From NCBI RefSeq assembly GCF_003752585.1, contig NZ_RKHR01000006.1, forward strand, positions 186,001-250,000: 64,000 nt of DNA, given 5' to 3'. The stretch is from Sinobacterium caligoides (lineage in GTDB: Bacteria; Pseudomonadota; Gammaproteobacteria; Pseudomonadales; Sinobacteriaceae). Below, in pieces: positions 58,508 through 64,000 of the stretch; position 1 is the stretch's first letter; each line of letters starts with the position of its first letter. The notes below the pieces were generated by a model. That model saw only the letters and a program-made list of their open reading frames with translations, did not search any database and had not been told where the DNA came from. The position numbers were made by a program, and so were the translations under genes.

Positions 58508-59077
58508 ATGGATAACAGCAAACAGGCAAAGTGGGATGCACGCTATCAACAGCCGCGTGAGCAGCCTACTGCGGCGGCGGTATTGCGCCAGCACCATCAA
58601 CAACTGCCCGCCAGCGGCCGAGCGCTGGATTTAGCCTGTGGCCTCGGCGGCAATGCGTTACTACTAGCAGCACATGGCTTGAGCGTCGATGGCTGGGATT
58701 TGTCACCGGTCGGCCTCGCCCAGCTCGAGCAGTTTGCCGAGCGTCGCGGCCTGCACATCGACACCCTGGCCCGCGATGTCGAGCGTCAGCCGCCGGCGGC
58801 GAAACAGTACGATGTTATCTGTGTCAGTTATTTCCTGCACCGCGCCAGCTGTGCGGCGATCGCCGAGGCGCTGCGCCCCGGCGGCCTGCTGTTCTACCAG
58901 ACCTTCACCGTCGACAATCAAAACGGCCCCAGCAATCCCGACTTCGTGCTACAGCGCGGCGAGTTGTTGCAATTATTCCCCGAGCTGCAGGTGTTGGACT
59001 ACTGTGAAGATGCCTCTATCGCCGGCCAAGCCTGGCTGCTCGCACGCCGGCCGGAGGACGATTATAAGCCTTTGTAG
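58508..59077 (+). CDS. SAM-dependent methyltransferase (TehB-like)
   Basis: A 189-residue class I methyltransferase. The SAM-binding motif is LDLACGLGGNALLLA near residue 40, followed by VDGWDLSPVGL (acidic loop) and DVICVSYFLHR. This resembles the TehB/UbiE-like group; the substrate is unknown. The ATG at 58508 has GGAG eight bases upstream. It overlaps the convergent acyltransferase gene by 16 bases. Confidence 0.85.
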   Translation: MDNSKQAKWDARYQQPREQPTAAAVLRQHHQQLPASGRALDLACGLGGNALLLAAHGLSVDGWDLSPVGLAQLEQFAERRGLHIDTLARDVERQPPAAKQYDVICVSYFLHRASCAAIAEALRPGGLLFYQTFTVDNQNGPSNPDFVLQRGELLQLFPELQVLDYCEDASIAGQAWLLARRPEDDYKPL

Positions 59078-59973
59078 AAGCGCGGCTGACCTTCCGGCTG
59101 CTTGTTAAAGCGCTTGTATTCCCACTGATACTGCTCCGGGCACTGGCGCACGCAGGCCTCGACGGAGCGGTTCATCGCCGCCAGCGCCTGATCGCGGTCC
59201 TCGTGGTAAATATCCTGATCGGGGGCGCTGAAGATAATCTTATAACCCCCCTCGACACGCTTGGCATAGCCCATCACGGCAACGCAGCCGTTGCGCCGAA
59301 GCAGGCTATCGACCAGCGTCACGGTCAGTGCCTGCACGCCAAAGAACGGCGCGAAGCTGCCGCCGCTTAAATCCGGCTGCTGGTCCGGCAAGATGCCGGT
59401 GGTACCGCCGTTTTGCAGTGTCTTGATCAGCGACAACACACCGCGCTTATTGGTCGGCACCGACACCGAGCCAGAGCGTTCCCGCGAGGACTTGATCACC
59501 CACTCCAACGCCGCTTGCTTGGGCGGCTGGTAGAGCACGGTCATCTGTGTCACATCCTGCAGGTACAGGCCCAACACTTCCCAGTTGCCTAGGTGCGGGG
59601 CCAACAGCACGGTGCCGCGACCGGTGGCGATCGCCTCTTCGAACAGTGCCTGGCCCTCGACCTCGACAATCTTGTCGCGGGTGCGCTGCCACGGCGCCGC
59701 CCATACCTGGGCCAGCTCGGCACCGACCTTAGCGGTCTCCTCCAGCGAACGACGCACCAGCTGTTGGCGCTGCTGCTGGTCGAGCTCGGGAAAACACAGC
59801 TCGATGTTCTTCTGAGTGACCTTGTAGGCGCGGCCCTGTTGTCGCCACATCAGATATCCGGCGGCGGTGCCGATGCCACGCAACAGGCGCAGTGGCAATA
59901 GTCCCATGGCGCGAAGCACGCCGTGCACTAGACGAGCCTTTAGCGTTGGGGTATCGGGGGTAGAGTCGGGCAT
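59062..59973 (-). CDS. Lipid A biosynthesis (LpxL/HtrB-family) acyltransferase
   Basis: Transfers an acyl chain to the lipid A precursor at the inner membrane. The 303 residues have an N-terminal amphipathic or membrane segment. The acyltransferase catalytic motif is APHLGNWEVLG near residue 128, followed by MTVLYQPPKQAALE and GTTGILPDQQP near 195. Whether it acts as LpxL, LpxM or LpxP cannot be told from sequence. A homologue sits close to glyQ near the Pseudomonas origin. Confidence 0.88.
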   Translation of the reverse strand: MPDSTPDTPTLKARLVHGVLRAMGLLPLRLLRGIGTAAGYLMWRQQGRAYKVTQKNIELCFPELDQQQRQQLVRRSLEETAKVGAELAQVWAAPWQRTRDKIVEVEGQALFEEAIATGRGTVLLAPHLGNWEVLGLYLQDVTQMTVLYQPPKQAALEWVIKSSRERSGSVSVPTNKRGVLSLIKTLQNGGTTGILPDQQPDLSGGSFAPFFGVQALTVTLVDSLLRRNGCVAVMGYAKRVEGGYKIIFSAPDQDIYHEDRDQALAAMNRSVEACVRQCPEQYQWEYKRFNKQPEGQPRFYKGL

Positions 59974-60303
59974 AGTGCTGTTACCGGGCTGCGTGGTGAT
60001 GTCGCCATCGGGTGTTTTCCGGGCGCGACAAAGTCGATGTTGCCCGGCATCTTATAGCATTCCGCTAGGCGCTCGCAATCGACTGCAACAGGGTGTGCGC
60101 AGACAATGAACCGAAGCCAATAACAGGTTATAATGCCCGGCTGAATGATAAACACTGGTTATGCACGCCTTTTTAACGGCCAACCAGCGTCTGTTCGACC
60201 CAATATCAGCGTCAGCGCAAAGCGTGTGGAGTGAGTCCTTACTCCGCCCAGAGGCGTTTGACGCTCTTTTAATGACGATTTTTAACGACAATAGGTGGCT
60301 TAG
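59974..60303. other. Intergenic region upstream of glyQ
   Basis: A 330-bp gap between the divergent acyltransferase and glyQ genes. Apart from the promoter-like element listed separately, I see no gene or repeat. In Pseudomonas a DNA glycosylase gene occupies about this place; it is absent here. Confidence 0.4.
60107..60134 (+). promoter_or_regulatory. Possible glyQ promoter
   Basis: A perfect TATAAT at 60129-60134 lies 16 bases after a weak -35-like TGAACC. It is about 170 bases before the glyQ start. The match is by eye only. Confidence 0.35.
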
Positions 60304-61251
60304 GTGACACAACAAACAGCCAATGCGCAGACCTTTCAGGGGTTGATCCTCGCACTGCAAGAATTTTGGGCAAAACAGGGCTGCGTGATCTTGCAGCCCC
60401 TCGATATGGAAGTCGGTGCCGGCACCTTCCACTGGGGTACTTTTCTACGGGCGATCGGCCCGGAGACGTGGAACGCCGCCTATGTGCAACCGAGCCGCCG
60501 TCCCACCGATGGCCGTTACGGTGAAAACCCTAACCGCCTGCAGCATTACTACCAGTTCCAGATGGTGATGAAGCCGAGCCCGGACAATATCCAAGAGCTC
60601 TACCTAGAATCGCTGAAGGCGCTGGGCATCGACACCGACGTGCACGATATCCGCTTCGTCGAAGACAACTGGGAATCCCCGACACTGGGCGCCTGGGGTC
60701 TCGGTTGGGAAGTCTGGCTGAACGGCATGGAGGTGACCCAGTTTACCTACTTCCAACAGGTCGGCGGCATCGAGTGCTTCCCAGTCACCGGCGAGATCAC
60801 CTACGGCCTTGAGCGCATCGCGATGTATCTGCAGGGTGTCGACAGCGTCTACGACCTGATCTGGACCCACGGCCCTGAGGGCCCGGTCACCTATGGCGAT
60901 ATCTATCACCAGAACGAAGTCGAGCAGTCGACCTATAACTTCGAGCACGCCAACGTCGATTTCATGTTCAGCGCCTTCGATGAATCCGAGGCCGCCTGTC
61001 TGCGTCTGATCGATGAGGGCTTAGCCCTACCCGCCTACGAGCATGTATTGAAAGCGTCACACTACTTCAACCTGCTCGACGCCCGCCACGCCATCTCGGT
61101 CACCGAGCGTCAACGCTTCATCCTGCGCGTGCGCACCCTGTCTCGCGCCGTCGCCGAGACCTATTTAGCTAGCCGTGCCAAACTCGGCTTCCCCCTTGCC
61201 CCTGCCAGCTTACGCGAGCAAGCCCTGGCCCAACTGGCGGAGAAAAAATAA
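60304..61251 (+). CDS. glyQ: Glycyl-tRNA synthetase alpha subunit
   Basis: Catalytic subunit of the two-chain bacterial glycyl-tRNA synthetase. The 315 residues match the family throughout: [39 protein letters not shown], then [20 protein letters not shown] and [20 protein letters not shown]. The start is GTG with AGGTGG five bases upstream. Its TAA overlaps the glyS ATG (TAATG). Confidence 0.97.
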   Translation: MTQQTANAQTFQGLILALQEFWAKQGCVILQPLDMEVGAGTFHWGTFLRAIGPETWNAAYVQPSRRPTDGRYGENPNRLQHYYQFQMVMKPSPDNIQELYLESLKALGIDTDVHDIRFVEDNWESPTLGAWGLGWEVWLNGMEVTQFTYFQQVGGIECFPVTGEITYGLERIAMYLQGVDSVYDLIWTHGPEGPVTYGDIYHQNEVEQSTYNFEHANVDFMFSAFDESEAACLRLIDEGLALPAYEHVLKASHYFNLLDARHAISVTERQRFILRVRTLSRAVAETYLASRAKLGFPLAPASLREQALAQLAEKK

Positions 61252-63344
61252 TGAGCACCCAACACTTCCTCGTCGAGATTGGCACCGAAGAACTGCCGCC
61301 AAAGAACCTCAAGAAGCTCGGTCTCAGCTTCCGCGACTCGATCATCCGCGACCTCGCCGATGCCAAGCTCAGCTACAGCGAGCTACAGTGGTTCGCCGCG
61401 CCGCGCCGCCTTGCCGTATTGATCAAAGACTTGCAGCAGAGCCAGCCCGATAGCGTGGTCGAGAAGCTCGGCCCCAACGTCAAGGCCGCCTTCGACGCCG
61501 ACGGTAACCCGACCCGCGCCGCCGAAGGTTTCGCCCGCGGTCTCGGCATCAGCGTCGCCGAACTCGGTCGCAAAGAAACGCCGAAGGGAGAGCAGCTGGC
61601 CTTCAGCCAGTCGATTCAGGGTCAGCCCTGTACCGCCCTGCTACCCGGCTTCGTCAACAACGCCCTGAAGGCACTGCCTATCGCCAAGCGCATGCGCTGG
61701 GGCGCCAGCCGCATCGAGTTTGTGCGACCGGTGAAATGGATCGTAATGCTCAACGGCAGCGACGTCGTCGACGCTGAGATCCTCGGGCTCAACAGCGGCC
61801 GTGACAGCCGCGGTCACCGCTTCATGTGCAAGCAGGCGATCCGTTTTGAGCACGCCGGCGACTACCAGCAGGTGCTGCTAGAGCAAGGCAAAGTGATCGC
61901 TGACTATCAACAGCGTCAAGCGCTGATCAAGGATCAGGTACAGCAGCAGGCCGATCAACTGGGTGCCCGCGCCGTCGTCGAAGCCGCCCTACTGGACGAG
62001 GTTACCGGCCTGGTCGAGTGGCCCGTCGCCCTCACCGGTCAGTTCGACCAGCGCTTCCTCAGCGTGCCCCGGGAGGCGCTGATCTCCTCGATGGCCGAGC
62101 ACCAGAAGTATTTCCACGTCGAAGATGAGCAGGGCCAGCTACTGCCCAACTTCATCTTCCTCGCCAACCTCGCCTCCAACGATCCGGCCCAGGTGATCAA
62201 CGGTAACGAGCGCGTTATTCGCCCTCGCCTCGCCGACGCCGCCTTCTTCTTCGAGACCGATAAGAAGTCATCGCAGGCCGCCCGTTGTGAACGCCTGAAG
62301 CCGATCGTGTTTCAGGCGCAGCTAGGCAGTGTCTGGGAGAAGAGCCAGCGCATCGCCGGCCTCGCCGCCACCATCGCCGAGTTGATCGGCGGCAACCGCG
62401 ACGACGCCGAGCGCGCCGGTCAACTCTGTAAGGCCGATCTAGTCAGCGAGATGGTCACCGAGTTCTCCGACATGCAGGGCATCGCCGGTTACCACTACGC
62501 GCTAGCCGAGGGCGAGAACCAGGAAGTGGCCATGGCGATGGTCGAGCAATACCTGCCCAAGGGCGCCAGCCCGGCACTGCCGACCACCCTCACCGGCTGC
62601 GCCGTCGCCCTCGCCGACCGCCTCGATTCGCTAGTCGGTATCTTCGGCATCAACCAGCCACCGACGGGCTCGAAAGACCCCTTCGCACTGCGTCGTGCCG
62701 CCCTCGGGGTGATTCGCATCATCGCCGAACACGGCTTCCTCAACATCGACCTGTGCAAGCTGATCGAGCAGGCGGTTGCCCAATACGGCGATAAGCTGGC
62801 CAACGCCAACACCGCCGCCGACGTCAACGCCTTCATCTTCGACCGCTACCGCGCCATCAACCAAGATGCCGGCATCAGCACCGAGACGGTGATCGCGGTA
62901 CAGAACGTATTGCAGCAACCCGGCCAGGTACACAACTGCGCCGACTTCGCGCTGCGCATCGACGCGGTCGAGGCGTTCCGTCAACTTGAGCAGGCCGACG
63001 CGCTGGCCAGTGCCAACAAGCGAGTGAAGAACATCCTCGCCAAGCAGGCCAGCGACAACAGCAGCACCGCCATCGACAGTGCCCTGCTCAGCGATGCCTC
63101 GGAGCAGGCGCTGAATGCCACCCTGGCCGAGCTGGCGACGCAGATCCCCGGTCTCTGTGCCGAGCGTCAGTACAGCGAGGCGCTACAGCGTCTAGCGGCA
63201 CTGAAAGAGCCCGTCGATAGCTTCTTCGAATCGGTAATGGTGATGGACGAGGACGCCGCCGTGCGCACTAACCGCATCAACCTGCTGCGTCAGCTGACTG
63301 CGCTGTTCGCACAGATCGCCGACATCTCTGAGCTACAAGGGTAG
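61251..63344 (+). CDS. glyS: Glycyl-tRNA synthetase beta subunit
   Basis: tRNA-binding subunit of glycyl-tRNA synthetase. The 697 residues fit the family length. The N-terminus reads FLVEIGTEELPPKNLK; PREALISSMAEHQKYF lies near residue 280, and RLADAAFFFETDKK near 328. The C-terminal third contains the anticodon-binding region. It is coupled to glyQ by the TAATG overlap. Confidence 0.97.
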   Translation: MSTQHFLVEIGTEELPPKNLKKLGLSFRDSIIRDLADAKLSYSELQWFAAPRRLAVLIKDLQQSQPDSVVEKLGPNVKAAFDADGNPTRAAEGFARGLGISVAELGRKETPKGEQLAFSQSIQGQPCTALLPGFVNNALKALPIAKRMRWGASRIEFVRPVKWIVMLNGSDVVDAEILGLNSGRDSRGHRFMCKQAIRFEHAGDYQQVLLEQGKVIADYQQRQALIKDQVQQQADQLGARAVVEAALLDEVTGLVEWPVALTGQFDQRFLSVPREALISSMAEHQKYFHVEDEQGQLLPNFIFLANLASNDPAQVINGNERVIRPRLADAAFFFETDKKSSQAARCERLKPIVFQAQLGSVWEKSQRIAGLAATIAELIGGNRDDAERAGQLCKADLVSEMVTEFSDMQGIAGYHYALAEGENQEVAMAMVEQYLPKGASPALPTTLTGCAVALADRLDSLVGIFGINQPPTGSKDPFALRRAALGVIRIIAEHGFLNIDLCKLIEQAVAQYGDKLANANTAADVNAFIFDRYRAINQDAGISTETVIAVQNVLQQPGQVHNCADFALRIDAVEAFRQLEQADALASANKRVKNILAKQASDNSSTAIDSALLSDASEQALNATLAELATQIPGLCAERQYSEALQRLAALKEPVDSFFESVMVMDEDAAVRTNRINLLRQLTALFAQIADISELQG

Positions 63345-63352
63345 GCGGCGCG

Positions 63353-63958
63353 GTGTTCGATTGCAGCTCACTGGGCATCCCCAAGGCGGTCATTCTCGAC
63401 CGCGACGGGGTGATTAACCAGGACAGCGACGACTACGTACGCACGGTCGATCAGTGGCAGCCCATCGCCGGCAGTATCGAGGCGATCGGGCGGCTCTGTG
63501 ACGCCGGCTACCAGGTCTATATCGCCACCAACCAGTCCGGCATCGGCCGCGGCTACTACGATCTCGACGAACTACACGCCATGCATCGCAAGATGCAGGC
63601 GCTACTCGATGCCGTCGGTGGCCACATCGCCGCCATCGAGTTCTGCCCCCACACCCCGGACGTCAACTGCGACTGTCGCAAGCCGCTGGCCGGGATGATC
63701 GTCAACATCGAGCAACACATGGGCTGTAGTGCCCGTGGTGTGCCGATGGTGGGGGATAGCCTACGCGACCTAGAGGCAGGCATGCTGCGGGGCTGCACAC
63801 CGGTGTTAGTTAAGACCGGCAAGGGCGAACGTACTCTCAAAAAGATTGCCCAGGACCCACTGTGGACGGGACTGACAATCTGCGATGACCTCAACGCGGT
63901 CGTCGACCAAATTCTTTCAGGTGAACTTTATGAACAGGCCAGTAACACTCGGGCTTAA
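63353..63958 (+). CDS. gmhB: D-glycero-beta-D-manno-heptose 1,7-bisphosphate 7-phosphatase
   Basis: Removes the C7 phosphate of heptose bisphosphate in LPS inner-core synthesis. The 201 residues of HAD type show the nucleophile motif ILDRDGVINQD near residue 17, the TNQSGIGRGYY motif near 62, the Cys/His zinc site CPHTPDVNCDCRKP near 100 and the MVGDSLRDLEAG motif near 135. The start is GTG. It overlaps the next gene by 29 bases. Confidence 0.93.
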   Translation: MFDCSSLGIPKAVILDRDGVINQDSDDYVRTVDQWQPIAGSIEAIGRLCDAGYQVYIATNQSGIGRGYYDLDELHAMHRKMQALLDAVGGHIAAIEFCPHTPDVNCDCRKPLAGMIVNIEQHMGCSARGVPMVGDSLRDLEAGMLRGCTPVLVKTGKGERTLKKIAQDPLWTGLTICDDLNAVVDQILSGELYEQASNTRA

Positions 63959-64000
63959 ACTGCGCGCGATTCTCTTCTACATCGGCTACGGCATCAGCGC
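63930..64000 (+). CDS. Start of a probable 1-acylglycerol-3-phosphate acyltransferase (partial)
   Basis: A frame begins inside gmhB at an ATG preceded by AGGTG six bases upstream and runs off the right edge. The visible residues, MNRPVTLGLKLRAILFYIGY, begin a membrane helix. In Pseudomonas a lysophosphatidate acyltransferase gene follows gmhB next to glyS. The assignment rests on that order and the hydrophobic start, not on a catalytic motif. Confidence 0.6.
   Translation, partial: MNRPVTLGLKLRAILFYIGYGIS

Overview
The window reads as a chromosome segment of a marine-type gammaproteobacterium. Base composition is moderate (about half G+C by eye) and the core gene order resembles the origin-proximal region of Pseudomonas and its relatives: polA-thrB, znuA/zur-znuC-znuB, the aa3/caa3 cytochrome oxidase cluster with its assembly factors, yheV-prlC/gamma-carbonic anhydrase, aroE-hemF-tsaC-dprA-LysM facing def-fmt-rsmB-trkA-trkH, and glyQ-glyS-gmhB-plsC. 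A Cellvibrionales/Spongiibacteraceae-like organism is my inference; I cannot name a species.

Layout. 1-4.95 kb: tail of an unknown gene, a possible AraC-type sensor domain without a DNA-binding half, polA and homoserine kinase. 5.0-8.0 kb: divergent zinc-uptake locus (znuA against zur-znuC-znuB) with a Zur-box-like palindrome between the arms. 8.0-16.7 kb: one long leftward respiratory cluster (ctaC-ctaD-ctaG-ctaE, then SURF1, a small SCO-like protein, ctaA, cyoE, SCO), with a tiny DUF2909-type gene on the other strand. 17-31.6 kb: housekeeping genes and potassium uptake (trkA-trkH).

31.6-43.9 kb is accessory DNA. It starts with an unknown gene trapped between trkH and a degenerate second copy of the trkH 3' end. 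A contact-dependent-inhibition-like locus follows: a TPS-domain exoprotein, a second exoprotein with its own signal peptide, a DUF637-like pretoxin region and a C-terminal toxin-like tip, then a likely immunity gene. Behind it lies a cassette-like array of small genes separated by four copies of a roughly 150-bp repeat carrying two inverted repeats. The array ends at a DUF2860-type outer-membrane protein gene, and a fragment of that gene's 3' end and terminator also appears at the front of the array. No TpsB transporter gene is in the window.

44.3-48.9 kb: two lipoproteins (one an M48 peptidase), small membrane proteins and a short-chain dehydrogenase. 49.7-55.8 kb holds the most unusual gene: a 1207-residue protein that joins a DyP-type heme peroxidase domain (D163, H234, R252 all visible) to a complete glycyl radical enzyme (C791 in a GCYEP motif, radical-site G1180), with no radical-SAM activase nearby. 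It is followed by an exported DUF2608/HAD-like phosphatase and a phospholipase C-like phosphoesterase. 55.9-57.8 kb is AT-rich with three unrecognised membrane-anchored proteins. 58.5-64 kb returns to core genes.

No rRNA, tRNA, CRISPR array or insertion sequence was recognised. All family assignments come from reading motifs by eye; no search was run.
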